A stretch of 31,351 bases of DNA. Source: a virus. Where the stretch lies: IMG/VR virus record IMGVR_UViG_3300037069_004336, positions 1-31,351 of that record; one strand, written 5' to 3'. Below are positions 8,465 to 16,483 of this stretch, piece by piece. The position numbers and the translations under genes were made by a program. A model generated the notes under the pieces. It searched no databases and had not been told where the DNA came from. It worked only from the letters and a program-made list of their open reading frames with translations. The first letter of the stretch is position 1, and every line of letters starts with the position of its first letter.

Positions 8465-9580
8465 TTAAAATCTTTTTTTGTTATCAGCTAATACTGCTGC
8501 ATTGAATGCTTCAATATCAGTTGTCATTAATTGAATTCTTTCTTCTGATGTCATATTTGAATATGTTTTATTTTCAACTTTTGCAGTCAAATCAAATTCA
8601 ACTTTTGGAGATACTTTATTTACTGTTACAGTTTTGATCAAAGATTTAATTTTGTCGATTGGTTGATCCAACCAGACTTGATGATTTTTTGCATCAATCC
8701 CAGCTTTATTTAAAAGAGCAATTTTATCAATTACTTCTTCGCCAGTTTTATACTCAGCAAGTTCTGCTTTAAGATCTTCAATTTGTTTTTGAAGTTCAGC
8801 GATCATTGCATCTTTATCTTCAGCAGGCGCATCTTCATTCATTGGTTCATCTTCTGGAAGTTTTTCATCTTCATTCATTGGACCTTCCATTTCTTTTTTC
8901 TTTTCATCTTCTTCAGATGCGTTTTTTAAGTTGTCATTAGCTGTATTAAGTGCCATAATTTCCGATTTGTATGTATTAAATAAATTTATATTTACTAATT
9001 TGAACAGCTCTTGAGCTGAATTTTTAATGTTTTCAGGTGTTTTTTCACCTTGAATTATGCCCATTTTTACCATTTCTGAGCGATTTAACCAAGTTTCTTC
9101 GGTCATCATCGAATCAAGGTCACCAGGTATATCTTTGGCCAAAATGACCATTAATGACTCTTTCATCTTGTCTAATACCTTTTCACTGCCTCCAGAGGCA
9201 TTATGAATCATATAAAGTCCAAAATCAACCATCGAACGGTTAGAAATAGGCGCTGCAAGGTAAATTACAGCTGCAATTGATGCACAAATGCCCTGAATCG
9301 AACAGAAAACTTCTTTTCCATAAAGATTTTGCGCATCTTTTAATGCTGAATAAATGCTGAAACCTCCGAAAACAGAACCTCCTGGAGAATTTATAAGCAT
9401 TTTAATGCTTTTAATTTCATCTAGAGAAGCAGCCATTTGAATGAAATCAACCAACTCACGAGAGTTCTCAACAGTGATTTCATCATTTACTAATGCAATC
9501 GCTTGTTCTCCGTCTTGAAATGTTGTGAAAGGTTTTGATGCTTGAGCTAATTCAAGCCATCCATCGTTTTCTATTGCCAT
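8465..9580 (-). CDS. Prohead protease (ClpP/SppA type, S14) fused to a scaffold-like domain
   Basis: 371 residues. Residues ~25-180 are a ClpP-type serine protease domain: the I-N-S-P-G-G-S-V oxyanion element at about 63-70, catalytic Ser101 in G-I-C-A-S-I-A-A, and catalytic His126 in Y-M-I-H-N-A-S. These prohead proteases cut the scaffold and often themselves. From ~205 to 290 there is a very acidic linker with two copies of P-M-N-E-D, then a coiled coil (E-L-Q-K-Q-I-E-D-L-K-A-E-L). That region looks like a scaffold that guides capsid assembly, so protease and scaffold are one polypeptide. It is followed by the capsid gene. Internal starts could make a separate scaffold; not shown. Confidence 0.85.
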   Translation of the reverse strand: MAIENDGWLELAQASKPFTTFQDGEQAIALVNDEITVENSRELVDFIQMAASLDEIKSIKMLINSPGGSVFGGFSIYSALKDAQNLYGKEVFCSIQGICASIAAVIYLAAPISNRSMVDFGLYMIHNASGGSEKVLDKMKESLMVILAKDIPGDLDSMMTEETWLNRSEMVKMGIIQGEKTPENIKNSAQELFKLVNINLFNTYKSEIMALNTANDNLKNASEEDEKKKEMEGPMNEDEKLPEDEPMNEDAPAEDKDAMIAELQKQIEDLKAELAEYKTGEEVIDKIALLNKAGIDAKNHQVWLDQPIDKIKSLIKTVTVNKVSPKVEFDLTAKVENKTYSNMTSEERIQLMTTDIEAFNAAVLADNKKRF

Positions 9581-9621
9581 AATTTATTTATTGCTATACA
9601 TAAATATGTATAAATTTTTAA

Positions 9622-9638
9622 ATGCAATTAAGTTGCAT
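9622..9638. repeat. 17-bp palindromic motif ATGCAAtt..gTTGCAT, copy 1
   Basis: The motif lies just after the stop of the HxH fibre gene on the minus strand. A near-identical copy is at 16293-16309 (two mismatches). It could form a short hairpin, but the following T run is weak, so a terminator role is uncertain. Confidence 0.4.
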
Positions 9639-10766
9639 CTACATATTACATATTTCTTGATAAAGATTTGAATTGAAATTATAAAATTGATTTACTGATT
9701 GATATCCATTCCAAGAAATTATGTTACAGAGCAATCCTTTACCACTAACATCAACAGGAGAAGGAGTTTGTTTTAATCCAAATGTTTCACCATTTCCAGT
9801 TTGGCCAGAAATTGTATGTGAGTGACTTCCGTCGTAAGCTGGATTTGAAAGCGGTGTTGAAAAACGAATATCATTGAAAGTTGCACCCATTCCAGCTCCA
9901 CCACTTCCATCACCTGAAGATACATTACCAGCATTTCTTAGATAATGTTGATGTTTTGAATTTGCATCTTTATTTGCAATCAAAGAACCTGAATCGTGTG
10001 TATGTGCAGGAATATTTTGAAGGGCCAAACTAATAGCATTCTCTCCCTTAAATGTTCCAGCTATTCCTGACTCACCATCAAAGTTTTTAATATCAAAAAT
10101 ACCTTGATTTCTATAGGAGGTATATCCCAAGTATTTCCATCTTCCGTAAACACCGTTGAATAAAGCGCTAGGAGCCGTTCCAACGATTGCTTGTCCAGTT
10201 TCGGTAACATTTACCAACATTGTTCCTGCAATCGTTCTAATCTCATTTAAACCAGTTCTTAAGTTATTTAAAATGGTTGTTGCCTTTTGTGCAGTGAATG
10301 GATCAAAATAAATTTCTGTATTTGACAAATCTGAAGGCATAATATCCTTCAATGTTGGATTTGTTGGAATTGATGGAAATGTAAATGATGTTCGAATTGC
10401 ATATGAATAATCATTTGCAACAGCTTTTGGATTTCCATCAAAGAATATTCTCTCGTCAACCGTAACTGTTCCAGGAATTATTGAAAAAGGATAATTGAAG
10501 GTGCCTCCACTAAAATACATTGCAACATCATTCAATAAAATTATTCCATCAGTTAAAGTAACTGTTTGTGCATTTGTGTTAAGAGCGTCAACAAGACATC
10601 CTCGAAGAACACAGGCAAATCCTTTCAGCAAAGATAAATTACCAAATAAACTTGTTGCATTGTCTTCTAATGAAGTTAGATCTTCTCCAAATAGTGGAAG
10701 ACCTCCAAGTGAAATTGGTAAGGATAAACCTGAATTTGAATCTCTATTAAATAATTTTGTACTCAT
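9639..10766 (-). CDS. Tail fibre / collar-type receptor-binding protein with HxH motifs
   Basis: 375 residues. The C-terminal half holds three histidine pairs: A-H-T-H-D (around 257), K-H-Q-H-Y (around 272), and S-H-S-H-T (around 317). Such repeated HxH motifs bind iron or zinc along the trimer axis in T4 gp12/gp37 and other collar-domain fibres. The stretch between them is Gly/Ser-rich, and the N-terminus has beta repeats with T-V-T-L-T-D-G. The P2/Mu order J, I-like, fibre places it at the fibre position. Metal-binding by these residues is inferred from the family. Host receptor is unknown. Confidence 0.7.
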   Translation of the reverse strand: MSTKLFNRDSNSGLSLPISLGGLPLFGEDLTSLEDNATSLFGNLSLLKGFACVLRGCLVDALNTNAQTVTLTDGIILLNDVAMYFSGGTFNYPFSIIPGTVTVDERIFFDGNPKAVANDYSYAIRTSFTFPSIPTNPTLKDIMPSDLSNTEIYFDPFTAQKATTILNNLRTGLNEIRTIAGTMLVNVTETGQAIVGTAPSALFNGVYGRWKYLGYTSYRNQGIFDIKNFDGESGIAGTFKGENAISLALQNIPAHTHDSGSLIANKDANSKHQHYLRNAGNVSSGDGSGGAGMGATFNDIRFSTPLSNPAYDGSHSHTISGQTGNGETFGLKQTPSPVDVSGKGLLCNIISWNGYQSVNQFYNFNSNLYQEICNM

Positions 10767-10771
10767 AAGAA

Positions 10772-11323
10772 TTAATATTGAACGACGTTATAGTTTGTGC
10801 CAACAAAAATATATTGATCGATGATGGCACGTAATTGATTTAAATTTATTATTGAATAAATAGCAGCAGGAATACGAACAACAAAATCATATTGAAATTG
10901 AATTTCATCTTTCCTAAACACATATGATTGTGTCGCACCAGTTGGAATTGCTTCATTCCTATTAAATATATATCTTTCTTGGCCTATTGGAGGCTGCTCA
11001 AAAGAATTATAAACATACAATGTTTGAAAGTTTATTAATGTATTTACAATCTCAATCCCATCTTCATTGTTATTGAACATAACATTCAATGCTTTTTCAA
11101 GCACGATTGTTTGCCCATTAATTGCTGTTGAATGCAAAACCAAACAACGATAGTTCATAAACTGCAAATAGAAATTCCAAATGTATTTGAATGGTACTGA
11201 TAATAATGCAAAGAATTTTGGAACCCTACGCAATATTGGCAAATAGTCATTCAACATCACCAGCCAATTAAATGGATATGTGAAGTTGGAACGATTTGAT
11301 TTTATGTCACAAATAAAAGCCAT
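10772..11323 (-). CDS. Baseplate protein at the gpI/Mu gp48 position (unrecognised)
   Basis: 183 residues. No motif is recognised. The first 80 residues are aromatic and hydrophobic, with a Pro-Phe-Asn-Trp start segment and a helical run with F-K-Y-I-W-N-F. The rest is beta-rich with a V-Y-N-S-F-E-Q-P-P element. It starts 3 bases after the stop of the J-like gene, so the two are translationally coupled, and is followed 5 bases later by a fibre gene. P2 gpI (176 residues) and Mu gp48 occupy this position and connect J to the fibre. That analogy comes from size and place alone. Confidence 0.45.
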   Translation of the reverse strand: MAFICDIKSNRSNFTYPFNWLVMLNDYLPILRRVPKFFALLSVPFKYIWNFYLQFMNYRCLVLHSTAINGQTIVLEKALNVMFNNNEDGIEIVNTLINFQTLYVYNSFEQPPIGQERYIFNRNEAIPTGATQSYVFRKDEIQFQYDFVVRIPAAIYSIINLNQLRAIIDQYIFVGTNYNVVQY

Positions 11324-11326
11324 ATA

Positions 11327-12154
11327 TTATTCTCCCAATATCATTGTTATCAAAGATGAATCAGCATCAAACGTTGCATATCCAGCCTGAGTTGAAAATA
11401 CTCGATTAAAAGGTTCTTCGCTGCCACCATCCTTTATGGCCGAAGCTGATACAAGCAAAACATCATTCACACCTTCCACGGCTTGTATCACATCAACCAA
11501 TTTCGATAAATGTATAATTCCATCAAATGTTAATTGTTGCAAATATGTAACAACAGCATTTTGAACATTTGATTGAACAGTTGATTCAACATACATTCCA
11601 TCATAATAAATGTTCATATTTAATAATAACTTATCAGCAGGAAAAGACACAACTTTTATTTGTGCACCAGCTGCTTGAACTCTATCAACATATGTTGCAG
11701 CAGCCATCAACTCATCATTTGATAATTGTGTTGGTGCTCCAGAACCATTGTCCTTTGCAACCTTAATTGTTACAGATCTGTTTAATGTATTTGTTACAGT
11801 TGAACAGAAATCAATTATCTTTTTTGTGTCATCAATAATTGAATAATAATAAACGTAGTTGTCTGTAATTTTTAAAACTCCACGATCAGGATCAGCTGGT
11901 GCATATTGAAAATAGTTTTTCATTCGATCATTCCACCAAGCAGAAGTCATTGAATATGTTGTATTTTTCTGATATTCCAAATCTTGTTTGAACACATCCC
12001 ATATCTGCTCCATTACGCTAATAGCTGTAGCTGTGGCACCGTAAAATACTCTCCACATTGCTGTGATCGAATTAGATGTAAGGCCGCTTAAAAGTGGCTC
12101 CTGTTCCTTTATTTGAACTAGAGAATTATATACTTCGGAAGGTGTTCTTGCCAT
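11327..12154 (-). CDS. Baseplate wedge protein J-like
   Basis: 275 residues. The central helix-rich N-terminus (I-T-A-M-W-R-V-F-Y-G-A) is followed by the J-like strand pattern, then A-P-A-D-P-D-R-G-V-L near 99, and C-terminal repeats with S-F-P-A-D-K-L-L-L-N-M-N. The V-D-V-I-Q-A-V-E-G-V-N-D-V segment near residue 227 is characteristic of the C-terminal part of Baseplate_J proteins (P2 gpJ, Mu gp47), which form the wedge around the hub. It is a little shorter than P2 gpJ (302 residues). The gene is coupled to its neighbours with 2-3 base gaps. Confidence 0.75.
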   Translation of the reverse strand: MARTPSEVYNSLVQIKEQEPLLSGLTSNSITAMWRVFYGATATAISVMEQIWDVFKQDLEYQKNTTYSMTSAWWNDRMKNYFQYAPADPDRGVLKITDNYVYYYSIIDDTKKIIDFCSTVTNTLNRSVTIKVAKDNGSGAPTQLSNDELMAAATYVDRVQAAGAQIKVVSFPADKLLLNMNIYYDGMYVESTVQSNVQNAVVTYLQQLTFDGIIHLSKLVDVIQAVEGVNDVLLVSASAIKDGGSEEPFNRVFSTQAGYATFDADSSLITMILGE

Positions 12155-12156
12155 AA

Positions 12157-12534
12157 TTAATTAAATTTGCCGATTAAATCAGCCGCCATTACTTTTGAAA
12201 GGAATATATTATATAGCTCCAATGGATTTCCAGCAGCCAATTGAAAGAAAGAATATTGGCCCATTATTGCAGTTGGGTCATCAGCTGGAACTATTTCTCC
12301 ATATTGATTAACCATATCAGTATTGTCAGCCGTCAATGTTCTTTTGTAAACAGGCAATGTTTCAGAATTTACATTCTCGCCTGATTTAAATCTATACACA
12401 GTGCAATCCAAACGAAAAAATCCATTATTAGGATCTAATCCACAATAAAATGAATCTACATCTACTTTTCGTTGTAATCCTGTAACTGGATCATCAGAAA
12501 TAATAATATTTTTTATATCTTCAAAAGTTGCCAT
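12157..12534 (-). CDS. Small structural-operon protein of unknown function
   Basis: 125 residues. It has a helix-strand-helix look and no recognised motif. The middle contains an R-L-D-C-T-V-Y-R-F-K strand, the N-terminus a charged strand pair, and the C-terminus a hydrophobic helix (F-F-Q-L-A-A-G-N). It is coupled to the J-like gene with a 2-base gap and follows the long fibre gene by 13 bases. A role in baseplate or fibre attachment is possible by position, and nothing in the sequence settles it. Confidence 0.55.
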   Translation of the reverse strand: MATFEDIKNIIISDDPVTGLQRKVDVDSFYCGLDPNNGFFRLDCTVYRFKSGENVNSETLPVYKRTLTADNTDMVNQYGEIVPADDPTAIMGQYSFFQLAAGNPLELYNIFLSKVMAADLIGKFN

Positions 12535-12547
12535 ATATAATAAATAG

Positions 12548-15500
12548 TTATCTTTTTCTAGTTGCTACAATAGATCCAACAAATTGTGGATTTCCCAATG
12601 TAAATGTTGCTTGTGTATTTAAATAATATTGGGTTGTACTTGAAAATGAAGCTGCAAATTCAATAGAAACGGATTCTTTGCTTGTTCCCAATAATGCTGC
12701 TTGAGGAATGTAAACAATATTTAATCCTTCAATAGTACCAGCTGCCGATGCACTTGTTGTAGACAAATTAAATATTGCATTTGCAGCTGCTGTTATTGTA
12801 GCTGTATTGGCATTAAAAGTTCCAGTTGCTTTTATTAACCAATCTCCCGCAGTTAATGAAACTGTCGTTGCTGATTGATATGTTGCCGTTGTTGTATAAT
12901 TTGTATAAGAACTCAAAATAGATTGAACCGTTTCTCCAACAACTCCCACTGGGGCTATTGATCCGTCCGAAAATCCTTTTGACGTAATGGTTCCAGCAAA
13001 TAAATTTGGTGCAGTACCATCAGCATATATATTATATGTGGTAGCACCAGATGGATCTATATTTATACGAGATCTTACACCATACAATGTACTACCAGAT
13101 GTTAATGTATTAACAGCTGGATTAACATCAATCATAGTAGCTGTTTGATTTGAAGCACCAGCTAATATAAGTCCTGCGGTAATATTTAATGCCTTTAATG
13201 ACCCTGTTCCAGCAACACCAGGTATATAATTAAATGCCCCTAACGTCAATAAACTTACAGTATTATTATTACCATTAATGTTACCGTTTGGAACTATAGT
13301 TACACCGTTTGTTGTCGATGTTCCACCAGCAAATTTTAAGAATAAAGATGTATTAGCAGCCGTACTACTTATAGCTGGATTATTTGCTGTAAAATTAAAT
13401 TGAACTGCTGGTGTTGTTATTGATGTAAATCCATTGCCAATTCTTAATGTATTGGTAGCTGATGAATCTAAAGCAAGTTTTTGTGTTGTTCCATCTAATA
13501 TGTTTACGGTTGTAGATGATATTGATGATGCAGATAACGAAGGTATTGTTGTAAGTCCTGCCAAATAGTTTTGTGCAGTACCAGAAGCTAAAATATTATA
13601 AGTTGTTCCAGCCGAAAATGTATTAATGTTTGAATAAACACCTGCCAATGTACCTCCACTGGATACTGAAGTAACGGTTGGATTTATAAATAAACCAGCA
13701 GCTATACCAGTATGACCAGCTGTTTGGTTCACCGAACCAATCCAAGCATAACCAGAACCAATACCAAAACTACTAGAACTAGCAGCCATATTACCACCTA
13801 CAGTTACTGAAGATTGTGTACTAGTATTGAATCCTATATTAGTTGTAAAAGTGGAAACTGGACTTATATTCAAAATAGACCAACCACCACCAAATGTCAT
13901 TGTATTAGATCCAGTTGCTATTGTTTGCTTATATGTAACCGAACCATCGAACATATATAAGTTATTGGGGAAATTCAATCTAGAAAACCCATTACCTACA
14001 TTTAACTGAGCAGTTGCTAAGTTAGAAGCCAAAGCAGATTTTTGTGTAACCCCATCAAAATCTAAAACATTTATTGTATTGGAAGATAAAGTAGAAGCTG
14101 ACAATCTAATATTCAAAGAAGTTCCAGAAGTATTTAAATTGTTTAATGTTGCACTTGAAATATTTACAGAAGGTGCATTTGATGTACCAGCAGTGAATGT
14201 ATTTATACCATTCTGTATTGGCATTGAATCAGCTGCTGCAATAGTTGCAAAGATTGAACTCAAATCAGTGGAGCCAGAATATATTGTTGATGCAGACAAT
14301 GTGACAGCCGAAATAGCACCCGTAAATGTTGCTCCAGATAAATTTGCTTTGGTTGCAAGCTGTGCTTGATTACTTGCAATCGCAGATGCATTAGCTGTGA
14401 AATATGTGTTTAGATTTGTGCTACCAGAAAATATGCTTGTTCCACTCAAAGAGTTAAAGCTCGCCCCCGAAAGGCTCGCTTTTGTCCCAAGTTGATTCTG
14501 AACCAAAGCCTGGTTGCTTGCAACTGTTCCTGTATAGTTATTAAACGTATTTAAATTTGCATATCTTAAATCATATGTCGCATATCCTCCTGACCAAACC
14601 ACAGTCGTTGGAATAACAGTTGTTCCTGAACCTGACACATCTCCTGTTAAGGAGATTGTTTGCGCTGAAGGCGCAATAATATCACTCAACATTGCAAAGG
14701 TATCATTACTTTGTTTATTGGGAATGAAATAAGTTAATTGATTGTCTGAGTTCAATGTACTTATGGAAGCTCCTCCACCAGTTATATTGCCAATGGATAT
14801 CCCATCTGTTCCATTATAGCTTAATATACCAAACGTTCCTCCAGAATTGTACTGACTTAATTGCAGTCCATTATTGGGATCCAAGATCAATTCAGATCTA
14901 TTTGTTGTATCTGGGTCAAATCCTTTTAATAATAATGCGTTAGAACTCAAATCAACAACAGAACTAGTATCATTATTGAATATCAAGTTTGCCCCGATCA
15001 AGTTATTCTGTCCAAGATTAATTTCGCCTGACATTGTGCCTCCTGAAGTCGGCAAATAGTTTCCTGATGCAGTTCCTCCAGAGAACTGTGATGCGATATT
15101 ATAGATGATTTGACTTAGCTCTGTGCCACCAGAATAGTAGACATCAGAATATATTGATTGTCCTGATACTGATAATACTTGCAATTGTCCATTGGCATCA
15201 AGCCTAGCTGCGCCCTCCTTGATGCGTCTCCCAGTGATCGAATTAAATACTGCAAGTGTTCCATCAGTTGAGCTTGGTGGTCCCACCACAAAGCCACAAG
15301 ACTGTTGTGTACAATCATCACAACCGCATCCAGCTGTCGCTCCCGATGCGGTATTCCCTGTATAGCATCCAAGATTATTGATTGGTGAACCAAAGGCACA
15401 AGAGTTATTCATCTTCAAATGAGTGTTGAACTGCCAGTTTGTTACACCTGTTGTTGTTCCTGAATATGGAGTATTTGACCAATCTCCTATTGGCACATAT

Positions 15501-15967
15501 GAATTGAATGGTCTGGTATCAACATCAAAGGTTGTTGAATATTGATTCTCGTATACATATAAGCGACCATCGAAGTTATTATCTGTTCTACCATAATACC
15601 TGGTCATTGAAGCTCCCCAGTCTCCCCAGAAGTTCAAATAAGAATTTAGAATTTCTTGATGTTCCAACACATTAACGTGATTCAAATCAGCTTCCTCATA
15701 GAACAACTTAACGATAATATCTTGATGTCCTTGCTGATATTGAACCGATAGATTATCATATTGCACCTCTGAGAAATCAATGAATACTGTTGGAGATTTC
15801 CAAGGCATTGATTCTGATTCAAAGAGATCTTGACTATTGTACATACGAACGTCGTTGACGAATGTACAAGTACTTAGAATACGATTACGAAGCGAATGGA
15901 AGATGTAGTGTTGCAATGTCTTATTTGGGTTAATTTGTGGCCAAGGCCATATAACATAAATATGCAT
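12548..15967 (-). CDS. Long tail fibre with tail-terminator-like N-terminal domain
   Basis: 1139 residues from the ATG at 15967; a TTG one codon earlier (15970) is also in frame. Residues ~15-150 look like a small tail-terminator or neck fold: L-R-N-R-I-L, then P-T-V-F-I-D-F-S-E-V, then D-I-I-V-K-L-F-Y. Residues 190-224 hold six Cys (191, 202, 215, 217, 220, 225 in the TTG count), with a C-G-C-D-D-C cluster. A fibre linker, G-P-P-S-S-T-D-G-T-L-A-V, follows, then repeats with S-T-I-Y-S-G-S-T-D-L and two copies of an I-N/V-N-P-x-V..S-G module. The C-terminal ~140 residues (L-T-A-G-D-W-L-I-K and a closing R-K-R) match the receptor-binding head common in many phage fibres. A fused neck-like domain is unusual and is inferred. 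Confidence 0.7.
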   Translation of the reverse strand: MHIYVIWPWPQINPNKTLQHYIFHSLRNRILSTCTFVNDVRMYNSQDLFESESMPWKSPTVFIDFSEVQYDNLSVQYQQGHQDIIVKLFYEEADLNHVNVLEHQEILNSYLNFWGDWGASMTRYYGRTDNNFDGRLYVYENQYSTTFDVDTRPFNSYVPIGDWSNTPYSGTTTGVTNWQFNTHLKMNNSCAFGSPINNLGCYTGNTASGATAGCGCDDCTQQSCGFVVGPPSSTDGTLAVFNSITGRRIKEGAARLDANGQLQVLSVSGQSIYSDVYYSGGTELSQIIYNIASQFSGGTASGNYLPTSGGTMSGEINLGQNNLIGANLIFNNDTSSVVDLSSNALLLKGFDPDTTNRSELILDPNNGLQLSQYNSGGTFGILSYNGTDGISIGNITGGGASISTLNSDNQLTYFIPNKQSNDTFAMLSDIIAPSAQTISLTGDVSGSGTTVIPTTVVWSGGYATYDLRYANLNTFNNYTGTVASNQALVQNQLGTKASLSGASFNSLSGTSIFSGSTNLNTYFTANASAIASNQAQLATKANLSGATFTGAISAVTLSASTIYSGSTDLSSIFATIAAADSMPIQNGINTFTAGTSNAPSVNISSATLNNLNTSGTSLNIRLSASTLSSNTINVLDFDGVTQKSALASNLATAQLNVGNGFSRLNFPNNLYMFDGSVTYKQTIATGSNTMTFGGGWSILNISPVSTFTTNIGFNTSTQSSVTVGGNMAASSSSFGIGSGYAWIGSVNQTAGHTGIAAGLFINPTVTSVSSGGTLAGVYSNINTFSAGTTYNILASGTAQNYLAGLTTIPSLSASSISSTTVNILDGTTQKLALDSSATNTLRIGNGFTSITTPAVQFNFTANNPAISSTAANTSLFLKFAGGTSTTNGVTIVPNGNINGNNNTVSLLTLGAFNYIPGVAGTGSLKALNITAGLILAGASNQTATMIDVNPAVNTLTSGSTLYGVRSRINIDPSGATTYNIYADGTAPNLFAGTITSKGFSDGSIAPVGVVGETVQSILSSYTNYTTTATYQSATTVSLTAGDWLIKATGTFNANTATITAAANAIFNLSTTSASAAGTIEGLNIVYIPQAALLGTSKESVSIEFAASFSSTTQYYLNTQATFTLGNPQFVGSIVATRKR

Positions 15968-15980
15968 CAATTCCCTTTTC

Positions 15981-16010
15981 GCCCATCCCCTGCTTCGCAG
16001 CCCGATGGGC
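15981..16010. repeat. C-rich hairpin A just upstream of the fibre start
   Basis: Outer arms GCCCATC (15981-15987) and GATGGGC (16004-16010). Inner arms CTGC (15990-15993) and GCAG (15997-16000) around a TTC loop. It stands 13 bases upstream of the fibre ATG on the minus strand, where it could hinder ribosome access. Related in sequence and plan to the hairpin at 16319-16355. Confidence 0.7.
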
Positions 16011-16292
16011 TCTCTTTCCCAAAAAATCTTAAATCATTTATAAACATCTTTATGTTGCAATATGGGATACGAGCCCTGGAACAAATGAAGCATCTGGAAT
16101 CAAGTGAGGCGAATGCCGAATGATGATTGGGGATGCGAAATGAAGTGGGTGGGCGAGAAATAACTTGGTTCTCTTTGTTATGAACCAAAAGAACTTTGAG
16201 AAACTTTTTGGCTTGAAAGAAAGAAAGGGATTGTAGAATTGCGCATTTTAGATGCCAAAAGATGGTTGTTTTTAATTCAAAGGGGTATGAAG

Positions 16293-16309
16293 ATGCAATT
16301 GTGTTGCAT
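16293..16309. repeat. 17-bp palindromic motif ATGCAAtt..gTTGCAT, copy 2
   Basis: This is two mismatches away from 9622-9638 and lies in the non-coding stretch between the two C-rich hairpins. Arms ATGCAA and TTGCAT flank a short centre. Confidence 0.4.
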
Positions 16310-16313
16310 TTAC

Positions 16314-16355
16314 AAAAAGGGCCCCTCCCCCGTGCTTTCGCACCCGTCGGGGCCC
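16314..16355 (-). terminator. C-rich hairpin B followed by T5 on the minus strand
   Basis: Outer arms GGGCCCC (16319-16325) and GGGGCCC (16349-16355), inner arms GTGC (16332-16335) and GCAC (16340-16343), loop TTTC. On the minus strand TTTTT follows directly (16318-16314), so it can end leftward transcription. It shares a C..TGCTT.CGCA..CCCG plan with hairpin A, in the same orientation. Confidence 0.6.
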
Positions 16356-16409
16356 AATTCCATACCAATTCGTACCAAAAAGTGCATCAAAAATAACATT
16401 AAATAAACG

Positions 16410-16434
16410 AAAAAACCCCCATTTAAGGGGGTTT
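16410..16434 (-). terminator. Terminator of the lipoprotein gene
   Basis: AAACCCCC and GGGGGTTT form an 8-bp stem with an ATTTAA loop. Six T follow on the minus strand (16415-16410). It lies 50 bases after the lipoprotein stop and closes that gene's own transcript. On the plus strand only three T follow, so it works leftward. Confidence 0.8.
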
Positions 16435-16483
16435 GACTCACAAAATCATTCAGATTTGGATCTGAACAGAATTGTTCTTTTTA

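Larger units (their letters stand above)
15968..16409. other. Non-coding stretch with raised G+C between the fibre and lipoprotein genes
   Basis: About 440 bases without a credible gene. By eye it has clearly more G and C than the rest of the window. An ORF of 133 codons on the minus strand overlaps it but reads as noise. The stretch contains two related hairpins at its edges (15981-16010 and 16319-16355), a 17-bp palindrome at 16293-16309, and a 12-base motif GTACCAAAAAGT at 16372-16383. Any leftward promoter for the fibre-capsid-tail block must lie here or upstream; no TTTG-N20-TAnnTTTG promoter is found. A lone TATTTTTG on the minus strand at 16395-16388 has no matching upstream box. Confidence 0.6.

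Noticed and set aside
13827-15059. Several plus-strand ORFs within the long fibre
   Set aside because: Antisense frames of a repetitive gene, without start contexts or independent support.
15967-16368. 133-codon minus-strand ORF overlapping the fibre start
   Set aside because: The reading is compositionally odd, with no domain pattern, runs through both hairpins and continues into the fibre gene region; it reads as chance coding in a C-rich stretch.
16388-16395. TATTTTTG box as the late promoter
   Set aside because: No TTTG at 19-21 bases upstream, where the terminator stem lies instead.
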